A stretch of 64,000 nucleotides of DNA from NCBI GenBank assembly GCA_022749755.1, contig CM040443.1:6301191-6365190 (forward strand), written 5' to 3'. Under the pieces are notes generated by a model. That model did not search any database. It was not told the origin of the DNA and worked only from the letters and a program-made list of their open reading frames with translations. This document shows positions 34,327 through 46,600 of this stretch, one piece after another. This DNA comes from Azadirachta indica. Its lineage: Eukaryota; Streptophyta; Magnoliopsida; Sapindales; Meliaceae. Numbering within the stretch: the stretch's first letter is position 1; every line of letters begins with the position of its first letter. Both the position numbers and the translations under genes were made by a program.

Positions 34327-35413
34327 GCTTGAAATTAATGGTTTAGTCATTGTTTCGAGCAAGGCAGTTTCTTATTTGTCAACATAATATAAGATCAACA
34401 ACTACATACATACAAGTTTTGTAGCTTTTGGGTAGGTGTTGAAACATCAATACTCAATTGATGCACTCCAATCTTGATTTGTCACATCGCAATTTCCAAT
34501 TCTTGCACACCTCATCTTAGAAAATTCAAAACAACATGAAAATTTTGATTTTGACCATTGAATTTAAGTAGCAGCATAGGATAGGATAGAGAATTTTCAT
34601 AATTAAATTGATCAAATTATGTGTACAATTTAGTCAAGATACAATGAGAAACATGTAAGAAAATAAATTTGAAAAATTGATGGGGAAATGATTAGAAAAT
34701 TCTAGGCTGCTTAGTTCTGGAAAATGACACAAGAAAATAAAATAGGAAGCATCTCTTTCCTTGTGTCGCAATGAAGATTGAAATGTGACCAATGTATTAT
34801 TTGCTATTCTCCTCTGCGCTTTTGGAAAGTCACAATAAAGATTCATTTTTTTTTTTTTATGCAAAAAGAAAGTAAAAAAAAGTGATATTATTATTTTCTA
34901 TTATCTTTCTTTTAAGGGTCAATTACAGTGTTTATAATATTTTTCTTTCTAATTTCATCGCGAGAAATAACTAAAATTTTGAAATGGTTGTTCATGTAAG
35001 GATCGCTTTATTTAGCAATTTTTACAAAATTTTCCTTTACTTTATTGTAGCCCAAGAAAAGCAATGCGATTGTGACATACAACATTATCACAAGGGTTCT
35101 GGGGTCTGTTAAACTTAGATGTTGGTAATTAAATTAAGTGCTTTTGGACTTGAGATTCCTGTTTAAATAAATAATATACTTGATAATCAAATGAAAGATA
35201 GGTTCATGAACTTAGAATAATTTTAATGGGGTTTGGAATCATTGTTGCTGGATACTATAACTACTACCAAATTTCAACATGAGTGCTTTTGGAAACGTAG
35301 GAATCAACCATAAAAGAGATTATTTTCCACCGACACAAAGAAATTAAGGAAAGAAGCATCGGTCATCACCTAATTTCACCTTTTCTAGTTCCTACTTCCT
35401 AATTAGTTACATC

Positions 35414-35469
35414 TTATATATTGTCTAGACCATACCAACTATATATCGGTTGAGTCTAGACAATATATA

Positions 35470-35470
<1 letters not shown>
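35414..35470. repeat. Perfect 17-bp inverted repeat with 23-base loop
   Basis: TTATATATTGTCTAGAC (35414-35430) is followed after 23 bases by its exact reverse complement (35454-35470). It could form a stable hairpin in DNA or RNA. No adjoining gene explains it. Confidence 0.85.
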
Positions 35471-35504
<34 letters not shown>

Positions 35505-35945
35505 TGTGTATACTTAATATTAAAATTTTGAGAAAGGGGTTTTTCTTTCTTTCAGTGATTTGAACGAATAAGGTGTTGATAAATGTAATGAAGTTAAATT
35601 GAAATTAATTTTATACATATAATGGTATTTAGGAGGAGGTACAGACGTCTAAATCACTCTAACCGATTAGTTCTTTTTTTAACTTTCCAGCTGTTGTTGG
35701 CTATGAAGCTATTTTTCTAACGTTGCGTGTGGAATGAGAGTAAGAGAATTGAAAGCAGACAATTAAGCTTCCCCAGTCAGCAACTCATCAAAATGGACGC
35801 TTCGCTTGCAATCCTTTTCCCACTCTCTCTGTCTCTTTCTTTCTTTCTTTCAATTATTGATGATCATCATGATCTTCTTCATCACTTCCACCGGTTCTGG
35901 TCATTATTAATCTATCATTAATTAAATTAGCTGTAATTAATATTT

Positions 35946-35975
35946 AATTGAATTGAATTGAATTGAATTGAATTA
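35946..35975. repeat. (AATTG)n microsatellite
   Basis: Six consecutive AATTG pentanucleotides in intergenic DNA. Confidence 0.9.
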
Positions 35976-38161
35976 GGTAATATATATTATGTATCAAATA
36001 AAACTGTTCTCCTAATCATGCTTACCCTAAATTCTATTACTAATCAACTGCAAACTAAGCTAGCTATAACGTTGAATCAAAATAAGCTTAATTGGGTTTG
36101 ATTTTCTTAAAATTCTTGACTTTTTTTCTTTCTGCTAGTTTTTAATAAAAATTATGTGATTATTTTAAATTCTACTCTTCAAACAAAAATAACAATTGTG
36201 ATTGAATTAAAAATAAAGAAATTATAAAATGAATGCATGGGATGGGGGGATCCATGTGAATATACCTAGTTTTGTGGAACATGCATAGTAACTCACAAAT
36301 CAAATTAAATGTGTGCATTATTATTAATTTCAAGAAAAATTCTTCAAAATTAAGTTTACTACACAATATAATGCAGATTCGGGCAAGATCCAAGACAACT
36401 ATCTAACACACATTTCAATCCATGTACATAAAAATGCCAACATCTTCAAATTAATTTATACAATTCAGTTCTTAATAAGAAGATACACCTTAATTTAATT
36501 TCCAGTTGATTGATTAATCTTTCATTATGGCCAGAGTTAGTTTGTAAGAATATAATTATATATAATCAAGATTCGAATTAGTTTGTTGGTTCGAGAAGAG
36601 ACAGAAAAAATATATTGCTTCTCCAGGAAAAGGAAAGGAAACTACTTCCTATTATGATTTAGAACTAGCTTAGGTATCAAGAGATCATTATTAATTCCAA
36701 GTCCAAATATATCGCTGGCTGGCTTCCCAATTAAGAATTCCATGGAGTCTCCTTATATATGTATATTCTTTTAAAGTGTGATTATTGAATTTGTAAAGTA
36801 AAAATACCTTTATAAATAATTCACTTTTGTCTTCTACAATTACTTGAGGTTCTCAATACCAAAATATATCCTTGAATTCGTTATCATTATTAATTCCAGG
36901 ACACTTGAAATTTACAATCGAACATCTTATCTTCTATTTTTTTATATATATATATATATATATATAACATAACATTTTTATGGATTTTATTTTAAATTTT
37001 GGAGTCACCAATTTTAGTCCTTCAATGTTTATATAATAAACTCTTTAGATTTACAATTTTGGTTCTGCCCGTGCTTCCATCTAATTAGGAAATTAAAATA
37101 AAACAATATAAGAAAAATACCATTACTTTTATAAATTTTATACATATATATATATATATATAGAGACCAATTTGATTACTCTCTCCCTCGTTTTCAATGG
37201 TGACAAATACATGGCTCTGGTTTGTGCACCAAATTAATTAAGAGTGTTTATTATGTTAACTTATTATCATTTTAAAAAATTTGGATTAGTTATAACCGAA
37301 ATTTAATTTAGTTAATCAAATTGATTAGCACTCCCACATCAAATAATTGAAGTAATGCTAGCTACAACTAACCATGAAAACAGAGAACATATATAGGTTG
37401 GTAACCAACGATATATATAAATAGATTAGAATGTATTGACTCCATTTTATTTTAAATTTCTTTTATGTATTAATTTATTTTTGGGTTGAAAATTTCACCT
37501 TAGTCCCCTTCAAGTTTCAATTATTACTGCGTTTCAATACATAACCTCTGTTTTAAGTTAATTATATATTCACATAAACAAAAAAAAAAAAGCCTAATGC
37601 ATGCTAATATTCATTTCTATAATTTTCCCATTTTTATTTCACTCTCTTTTTTTCTATAATTGTAGAAGATAAAAGATATATATATATATATATATATATC
37701 CACATGATCATTATATATATATATATTAAAAAAAAAAGCTAAAAAATAAAAAGTAGTTCTCTTTATAATGTCACTATACCTTAACACAACTTTGCATCTC
37801 TTTCTTTGGAAGAAAGAGAGAGGAGGGCCAATGATAAGGTTAAAAGAAAAGAGAAAGACGAGAAAGAAAATAGCAGTGCGACACCTTTATTGGTGATGAA
37901 AAATACATGTAAAGATAAACGAATATATCAATAGTTGTTTGATTGAAATGATCCTTTATCATCAATGTATATTGTTTAAAAAATAATAACATCAAGAAAG
38001 AAAAATTAACTGTATGTGTATAAATTTGAAAGCTCAAATGAAACGGATTATTAATCTTTTAAAAAATAAAATAAAATAAAATAAAATTGAGTCAACAATG
38101 AAACACAACTAAAACTATATATTTTATCTCACACCTTATGTAACAAAAAAAAAAAAAAAAA

Positions 38162-39915
38162 GGAAAATGACATACACCCTTATGATGTTTGGCCTAATAG
38201 ACAGATATCCCCTGACATTTGAAAATAGACAAATATCCTTCTAACGTTTGAATAAATAGACAAATACCCCCTTAACTTTTATTTTTGTTTGTTGACTAGT
38301 TAATTTATTATCAATTGTATCTCTAATTTTTTATATAATAACAATATAATATATATTTTATTTACTTATAACATTTAAGTCTCCATTTTAATATTTTTCA
38401 TAAAATAATTTTTTAAATATAATAATTTAATCCTATATTTAATATACTCAAAATTAAATATATTTTTAATTTTTTTTATTTCAATAGAAAATTTGGAAAA
38501 GAAAATATTATTAAAAAAATTTAAACAATGAGTTAAATTAAATTCATATTAAAATATTTATAACCTTTTTTTGTAATAAATTTGATATTTAATTGTTAAA
38601 AAAAATTTGAAACATATTTTAACATTTTATTCTTATAATAATATTTTTATTTAAAAGATTATATTAAATTTATTATATTTTCTTAAGAAAAATTATGAAA
38701 ATGTAAATAAAAAAGTAAAAAAAGAAAAAATTTAGTATCATTTATTAATAGAATTAGTAATTAAATATATTTTATATTCTTATTAACCAATATAATTTAA
38801 TTTTAATTAAAAAATAGAACAAAGAAGAAAAATTTTGATTATTTTTATTTGTAATATATATAATATGTATTTATTGTTTATATTTTTATATATTTTTAAA
38901 AAAATATAATAAATTTAACATAATTTTTTAAATAAATATATTACATGTAAAAATAAAACATTAAAAAATATTTCAATTAAATTTTTTAATAATTAAATAT
39001 TTATTATTATATAAAAGTGAAAATAAGGGATTAGAAATGTTTTAACATATGAGTATGACTTATCTCATTATTTGAATTTTTTTAAATAATTGTATTTTTA
39101 AAAATTTTTTTATTAAAATAACAAATCAAAAAATTTATTTGTTCTTGAATATATTGTGAAAAAAATATTAAAAATATATGAAAATATAAACAATAAATAC
39201 ATATTATATATATACTATAAATAAAAATAATAAAAAATTTTCTTCTTTTTCTATTTTTTAAATAAAATAAAATTATATTGGTTAATAAGAATATAAAATA
39301 TATCTAATTACTAATTCTATTAACAAATTATACTAATTTTTTTTTTACTTTTTTATTTATATTTTCATAATTTTTCTTAAGAAAATATAATAAATTTAAT
39401 ATAATTTTTTTAATAAAAAATATTAATATAAGAATAAAATATTAAAAAATATTTTTCAAAATCTTTTTAACAATTAAATATCAAATTATTACAAAAAAAA
39501 AAAAAAGATATAAATGTTTTAACATGAGTTTAATCTAACTCGTTGTTTAAATTTTTTTAATAATATTTTATTTTCCAAATTTTCTATTGAAATAATAAAT
39601 TAAAAATGTATTTAATCTTAAATATATTATGAAAAAAATAAATATGAACTAAATTATTATATTTAAAAAAATTATGTTGTAAAAAATATTAAAATAGTGA
39701 GTAAAGTGTTATAATTAAATAAAATATATATCATATTATTATTATGTAAAAATTAGAGACACGAATGATAATAAATTAACGGGTCAATTAACAGAAATAA
39801 AAGTTAAAATGGATATCTACCTATTTATATAAATATTACGGGTATTTGTCTTTTTTCAAATATTAGAGGGGTATTTACCTATTAAGCTAAATATTAAGGT
39901 ATATGTCATTATTCC
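38162..39915. mobile_element. 1.75-kb foldback (long terminal inverted repeat) element
   Basis: The sequence from 38162 (GGAAAATGACATACACCC) is mirrored by the reverse complement of the sequence ending at 39915 (GGAATAATGACATATACC). Similarity continues through recognisable blocks: AATAGACAAATACCCC, GTTAATTTATTATCA, TCTCTAATTTTT, TTTCAATAGAAAATTTGG, CTTAAGAAAAATTATGAAAA and ATTCTTATTAACCAATATAA. Each arm is about 730 bases. The centre (about 38895-39165) is an extra copy of part of the right arm, similar to 39385-39640. There is no transposase ORF. Poly-A on both sides (38144-38161 and 39916-39923) hides any target-site duplication, though an A-rich one is compatible. This fits a non-autonomous foldback/MULE-type element with ends of the kind common in plant genomes. 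The class is inferred. Confidence 0.75.
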
Positions 39916-39924
39916 AAAAAAAAT

Positions 39925-40301
39925 TATTAAATTGATCACCTACATGATTTTGATTTCAAATTTTATTGAGTCCAAGTATAGTGACCAACCTTGAATGAAA
40001 CTCACAAAAAAAGTTTGTATATAAAGTTGTAGATAAAACTTGCTTTTCAATCTTTATCTCCACGGCCTTATTATATATATATTTTTTATCTTTAATTGAG
40101 TGATGACAAATAAACCAAAAGGTCTTCTAATAAGTCATCAAAACAAACCCTGGCCCCAACCCCCACCACCCACACTCAATTCTTCTTCTTCTGCTTCTTC
40201 TTCTCATTTTCCATTCCTCCCTTTCGCTTAAAACATCAAATTTTCCTTTCCCTTTTCTTACGTCTTTCTCTCTCACAACACACGCGCACACACAGACAAA
40301 A
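39925..40301. promoter_or_regulatory. Upstream region of the second proline-rich gene
   Basis: Contains a TA-rich TATA-like stretch near 40070-40082. A long pyrimidine-rich patch (CTTCTTCTTCTGCTTCTTC and related, about 40178-40275) leads to the ATG at 40302. Pyrimidine patches of this kind are common near plant transcription starts. Confidence 0.35.
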
Positions 40302-40796
40302 ATGGCAAGCAAATCAACACAAACTTTCTCCACCCTTTTCTTCACCTCTATACTTGTCAATTTCCTTGGCTCCACCTTGCAAGATGAGCCTTGCCCATAT
40401 CCATGTTATCCGCCCCCTACCGGCCCTGGTTCCGGCTCCGGCTCCGGCACTCCCACTGCCACACAGCCGCCTCCGGCAACTTTGACACCACCTTCTCAGT
40501 CAGGCTCAGGCTCAGGCTCAGGCTCAGGTTCAGGTTATTCTTCATACCCTCCTCCTTCAGGGGACTACCCTACACCAGCAGGGAATATACCGAACTACCC
40601 CTCGCCACCTTATGGTAATAACTTTTACGGCCCTCCTCCTCCCGACCCAATCCTGCCTTATTTTCCATACTTCTACAGGAAACCTCCTCACAAAACAGAA
40701 TCATCAGCAGCAGCGCCAACTCTTGGAAGATCAACGGTCCTCATCACTCTTGTTTTCCTTTTCATTTTCCTTTTCACTACTTGTTCAAGTACTTAA
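40302..40796 (+). CDS. Short hydroxyproline-rich glycoprotein, probably GPI-anchored
   Basis: Single-exon 164-residue protein. A signal peptide (about 1-25, TFSTLFFTSILVNFLG) precedes a CPYPCYPPP motif. Two Gly-Ser repeat blocks follow (GSGSGSGT at about 44-51 and SGSGSGSGSGSG at about 66-77). The middle region is rich in proline, tyrosine and glycine (YPPPSGDYP, YPSPPYGNNFYGPPPPDP). The C-terminal 20 residues are strongly hydrophobic (VLITLVFLFIFLF), as in GPI-anchor signals. It should be secreted, hydroxylated and O-glycosylated, and held at the cell surface. It shares layout and a C-x-P-x-C motif with the gene at 31664, so the two may be ancient paralogues. By gene order it fits the proline-rich genes near Arabidopsis PIN3/PIN7 (from memory). 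Function unknown. Confidence 0.75.
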   Translation: MASKSTQTFSTLFFTSILVNFLGSTLQDEPCPYPCYPPPTGPGSGSGSGTPTATQPPPATLTPPSQSGSGSGSGSGSGYSSYPPPSGDYPTPAGNIPNYPSPPYGNNFYGPPPPDPILPYFPYFYRKPPHKTESSAAAPTLGRSTVLITLVFLFIFLFTTCSST

Positions 40797-43600
40797 TTAA
40801 TTAGTGAGAATTTTTCTGTGTAATACAAGTAATTTAGTTGTTTTATCATGCACAAGCATCGTATCAAAATATTTTAGGATTAATTTCCTCAATATTAAAT
40901 CCACCATGAGAATGTGTTGTAGCTGCAGAAAAACCGAAGGGTGTAGAACATGGTGTGAAGACAGAAGAAATTGCAAAATTAAGAAATTAAAGTGGCCCAA
41001 AATATGTTGACACTTTTGTTTGGTAATATACCTACGTGTAGGTCGAGTAGAGTTATAAATATATTTAAATTTCACTTTTTAATTTGTCTGTTAATGTTTT
41101 AGAGATTAGATCATTAGGATCGATTTTGTAGCAGATTATTACATCACTGTTTTGGATGCGAATGAAATGGACAACATTATATTAATGGTGATCAAAGAAT
41201 CATGAGCTAGCTAATTAATATGGAAACCCTTCATGGTATATATCATAGATCTCCATAGTTTAATTATTATTTTTCTATGAAGTATAAAATATTATATGTA
41301 TTTAAATAAATTAGATTGGAGCTGGATGCGATCAATTCTTAATTATTTTTATGTTAATTTGTTACGACTTTCTTGTTTCATTTTCAGCACAAGATTCTTT
41401 TGGAGAATTTTTTTGATTAATTCTTTAAATATATTCATCTCATTACATGTATAAAGCTTATAAAGTGGAAAAAGTTAATACCTTTGGACCACTTTCTATA
41501 ACATCATTCTACTTGAAAATATCACCAAAAGAAAAATTAAAATAACAAAAAAAAAAACCTAATCCTTAAGCTTATCACCTTCGTCTATATACTTCGTTTA
41601 TAAAATAGAAATGTTTGTGTGTGCGCTAATTTAAACATTAAAATCTCTAGAAATAATGTAGAAGGTTTGGAATTTAAACCTTACTAATTATATCGATTTA
41701 TTTCTCAAATAATTTTTTTAAAAAATACATATAAAGGGACTCAAATTTACAACAGCTATTTAATGGATTATGGCCCGACAATGTGCCACTTCTATAGACC
41801 TATATATATATAATTTTATATTAAGATCAACGAACCTTATTCATTTTATTTGTCTCGCTCTTTTCTCTTATTGATATAAACCTATTTGAATTTGAAATTA
41901 AAAATAATATAAATTAGCAATTTATATATACAATCACACATGGTATGAAAATGTTATATAGTCAATAAAGGGTTTGGTTCTTTGATGAACCATTTGTATA
42001 CAACATTTCTTTTCAAAGCCACGTGCAAAGCTTTCATAACAAAAACCCAACCAACCTACCAAACAAAATCAAAGTTTCAAAGATTAAAGTATATGACATG
42101 AGGAATATTAATTTTAATAATTATGAGATCTAAGACAAAAAAATGTGTGGCCAAAATAGGAGTCAATTTATGATTAATTAAATGGTTTGGCTTATTAATT
42201 GTTGGTTTATTAGTTTTAATAAATAATAACTTATTCTAATACATAAATACATATATGTACATATATCTATGTTTATATAGGCTATTAAATCCAAAACGAT
42301 TTTCTTTTGTATTTTTTTAAAATTGTATTTAATTTATGAAAAAAGAAAGATTATAGATGCCCAGTAAACAATTCCACAATTTAAGGCCTCAAGGCAACAT
42401 TATGGACATTTTTTCTTGAGGTTTTGAAATTGCTTAGAGATTATACAAAAATTGAATTTAATTTAGAAAAGCAAAAAAGATATAATGTGGATCCTACGTA
42501 CTATATCATATTTACTTATTCCCCCATCAATGTCCGCCACTTAAACGACAGATTATCAACTCAACATTGAATTATGTATTTAATTGACACAAATAAGAAG
42601 CTTAATGATAGACTTAACACAAGGCTCAATGCCTACTAATCCTCCACGAAATCTAAGTTAATAGCTATTTCTTATACCCAAAAAGCAAGCTGTTCCTCAT
42701 TCTTTTAAAGAACACTAAAGTAGATTTTGGAAGTTCTTTATATCTTAATCCTCACTTTCTGGAAAAAGATTTGGCAGTGTTTATAGATAATATATATAGT
42801 AAGGAGAGTTGGGGTTTAATGCCAAATATTTTATGAAGTGAAACTAAAAGTTTAAAATTTGAATCTTACACACGTTGGAACTGGGAAAATGGGGAAAAAT
42901 TTTTATGATCAAGATTAAAAAAGAACTAAAAATTCCGTAGCTCAAATATCAATATTAGCACTTCATAATCATATTTAAGATATGTTGTACTATAGTTTTT
43001 AAGCTACAATTATTGTGGATACATCTTTACATATCAAATCCAAGTATGACACTGTTATACTTTCAAAGTTGAGTAGAACAAAACAGTTTCGGATTAAGCC
43101 TTAATTAAGCAAGCTTGTTTAATAACATGACAGAGTACAAGCCAAACCAGTTCAATCAGCTAGACAAGAACACAACTAATTGTTCTCTGCCAAGATGCTC
43201 AAAGACATTAACCATGCTTTGAAAGACAACTAATGTAATATCTGTTATTACATAACATTTAACTTAATAAATTACAACTATTTGTGAATGACGTTCATAT
43301 ATGGGGTGGCAAGGGAGACTTGCAATTTCAAGAACTCCACAAATCACAGCCACCGTTATTTTTTCTATTTAGCTACAAGCTACATCACATCAATCATACA
43401 TGAAATACAGAAAATAAAAGTGACAAGCATGGAACATAATCATTAATGATTTCTCATATCTTTGATTCTCAGAACAAACATGCCAGCAAATCTCACCTGC
43501 AATCTTCAGTATTAGCCATGAGCTTTTATTCAACGTGCATGATGGCAAATGCATGATTACTATCATTGCGGACATTGGTGATAGTAGGCTTGGAAGAAGG
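40797..43600. other. Intergenic, no gene recognised
   Basis: AT-rich DNA containing the 3' flank of the proline-rich gene on the left and the probable 3'UTR of the TPX2 gene (minus strand) on the right. Nothing else seen. Confidence 0.5.
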
Positions 43601-43609
43601 AGATGGGGT

Positions 43610-46600
43610 TCAGGAGGCTACACCAACTGCTAGACGACCCATTCCAGAACTGGAGCCAATGCCAATCCCTTTCATACTCTTCCTCATCATTTCATTGCTA
43701 TTCCTCCGAGCTCCCACTTTTGGCTTCCCATCACTACTCTGGTCTTTTCTTGTCTTGCTGCTCTCTGATACTTGATATTTCTGCAAACTAGGACTTCTCT
43801 CCTTCTCTCGTTCTTTCCTCTCAATAGCTCCAGTTTTCATTACAGTTTTGTGATGATTGCTACGCTGGGTTGGTGGAGATGAAATGACAGTTGCACCTTC
43901 AGAGAGCTCAGTAGTAGAGGACTTTGATGCCTCTGAGGATTCAGGTTTCTCGATTCTGTTTACAGACTCACTGACAGTGAGGCCTCTGTCTCTTCCTGCC
44001 TTGGCAAGCAACGGTGAACTTGCAGTACCTTTAGTCCCTGGACTAGTTGATTTATGTTGTATTCTTGCTTGTGCCTGAGATGGAAAAAGCAAGAGGGATT
44101 ATTTGTTGGCAATTCATTCTCTCCAGTTTTGAAACCGCATACTGAAATGCCAGACTGATCTAATTCTAGACTGATAATAACTATTAGCCTGAATACCCTA
44201 GAAAGAGTCCTGAAAAAGTAAGAGAATTCGATCATGAAATCACGATTTCAAGGACGCAAGTGTGTATGCATAATTTTCGTTGTATTGTTTCCTTAATATA
44301 TCATCTAAAATACTTTTGGTTTATACATTTACTTACGATATGGATCAGAAACTGAAAAAATGTTCCATGACTGTTTGATTTTCCCCTTACAAGAATTTAC
44401 CTTGCTTCCATCAGATCCATTTACTGAAGCAGAATGATAGAAAGAAGGCATTGGTGTCGCTTTGAAATTAAGACTTTTCCGTAACTGTTTAATTTCAGCC
44501 TCTGTCTTTTCCTGCAATAGTACCAATTGAAGCCATTATTTCAAAGGCCAAGAGGATTAAGTACAATTTCTTAAGAACATTACATTTTACCAGCCAGAAA
44601 TATATAAAACCAACTTCTTTTCATATAACAAGGAAGCGACAATAAACTTAGTTATCAATTTGTTTTTTTCGCTCCAGTAGTGAATCCTAATTGTTGGATG
44701 TGACACAACCTACCTGTGTTTTTGCTTGGATCTGATTCATCTCGGCTTCCTTAGCATGCATTTTTTCCTCCAACTTCATGTAGAACTGAAATCAATTTCA
44801 CTACAAGTAAGCCACTTAAGTTTGATCTATTGAAACTACAATAAAATTTTATTTGAATTAGATATCAAGCTTGCTTGCCTCTTTCCTCTTTTCCGCACGT
44901 TCATCACTTTTGAAACTGAAAGTTGCAGCACTTGACCTTGCAACAGGCTTTGCTGAATCAACAGTCTGCTTAAGCCTGTATAGCAATTACTCCACATCAA
45001 AATTAAAATAGTTAAAAAAATAAGATTATGAATGCAGTCTCCCTGATCTTACTAAAATACCTATTATTGGTTTGACGTGCTCTAGGATCAATCTTCCTTG
45101 ATGTAGAAGGCTGAGATTCGACTACTTTCTTGGCCCTTAATTCCCTCTCACTGCAAAGGCAAGAAGAGAATAATCTTACAAGTCTCAGCAGTGTAACACA
45201 CAGGTTTGATGTTTCGGAGAAAATAATGATTACCTCTTATTCTCCATCTTTGACTTTGCAGCTGAGCTCTCCGAATCCTTTGGCAAAAAGAAAAGTATCA
45301 AGATATTGCAAACCATTTAACAATTCTTTATGTATTATAGAAAGTGACATTTTATGGTATAATCCAAATGCTCACCTTTGTTTTTGGAGATCTCTGTGAT
45401 GAAAGTCTAGCTGGAGTAGATGTTTTTAATGGCCGCTTTTCTGCTTTCATTCTTCCCAGATTCTCTTTTTCCCTTCTATTCTCATTCCTTGCAGCAGTGT
45501 TTGAAGCCTCACCAGAACTGTGTTTTGAGTTATGACTAATGTTAACCTGAGAGTTCAGTCTGGGTTTCATAGATTTACTTCCTGCTGAAACCCTCGACTG
45601 GAAGCAGGAAAGCAAGAAGTGTGAATCACAGGGAAAAATACCAAGAAACAGAACTGATTATATATATTAAAAAGACTTGGTTGTACCTTTGGCATATGGA
45701 AATAATATTAAAAACCAGTTTTTAGACACAATATTATTATTTACTTCTGTAATTATAATGCTAATGACAGTATGATTATATTTCTGATCAATCAGGAGAC
45801 AAAAGTCAATGTAATCCAGACCTTTGGAGAATGAATCAGCCGGCATTCTGAACTAGCTTTATCAACTTCCCCCGTCATTCTGGTTTCAGGGGACAAGTCA
45901 ATGGGTTTTGATGATTCCTCTACATCAACTGCATCACCATTTAGGTCACCTTTTAGGTCCATCTCTGGTTCGTCATTACTCGAAAGTGACTTGTTGCACC
46001 CAGTTTCAATTTGATTAGTCTTCTCAGGAATAACATCTTCAGTTACACTGTGCACCACAAAATCAGCATTCTCCAAAGCAGTTTCTATCTGAGATTCTGC
46101 AGGTAAAACTGAAGGATCTTCTCTTTCACATTCCACTACAAGTTCTTCACGACTTTCTGCACCTTCATGAAAGTATTGGTTACCTTCATTTGCATAATCA
46201 AATCTACTCCCTTCATTTCCGTCATCAAATTCTTCTACACAATTTTCAGTTTGTGAGACATTTTCATCGAAGTGATTATTATGGCTCCCTTCATTTCTAT
46301 TGTCAAATTCTGCTCTGCAGTCCATGTTCTCCAAGGCAGTTTCATCGTATTGATCATAATGGTTACCTTCAACAACAGTATTAAATTCATCTATGTAAAC
46401 CTCATGCTCCAAAACATCATTTTCACCAGCATGGTATTCTCTGGCACTTTCACACTCAGATGAACCCTGAAGCAGAAGAGCCTTCCTCTTGAAGTGAGCT
46501 TCAAAATAAGCTTTCTTTTCAACGACTGAACCCGGTTTTGAACACTTCTCAACCTCTTCAAGATACCGATTGTGTGAGAATGATGATCTCCTTTCCCAAC

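Larger units (their letters stand above)
32093..38143. other. Intergenic, no gene recognised
   Basis: About 6 kb of AT-rich DNA. It holds microsatellites (AAT at 34198-34231, TA runs near 34120, 34298, 35468, 36944, 37141 and 37677, AATTG at 35946-35975) and a perfect 17-bp inverted repeat at 35414-35470. A 42-codon ORF at 35793 with a hydrophobic start has no recognisable relatives and I do not call it a gene. Confidence 0.5.

Noticed and set aside
35727..35921. Possible small secreted peptide (MDASLAILFPLSLSLSFFLS...)
   Set aside because: The hydrophobic start comes from a CTCTTTCTTT-type simple repeat. There is no conserved peptide motif and no supporting promoter.
40127..40375. Minus-strand ORF over the start of the second proline-rich gene
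   Set aside because: It is antisense to the signal peptide and pyrimidine-rich leader; its arginine/glutamate content comes from the CTT-rich strand.
43857..44078. Plus-strand ORF inside the last TPX2 exon
   Set aside because: It is a shadow of the minus-strand coding exon, with no independent start or domain.
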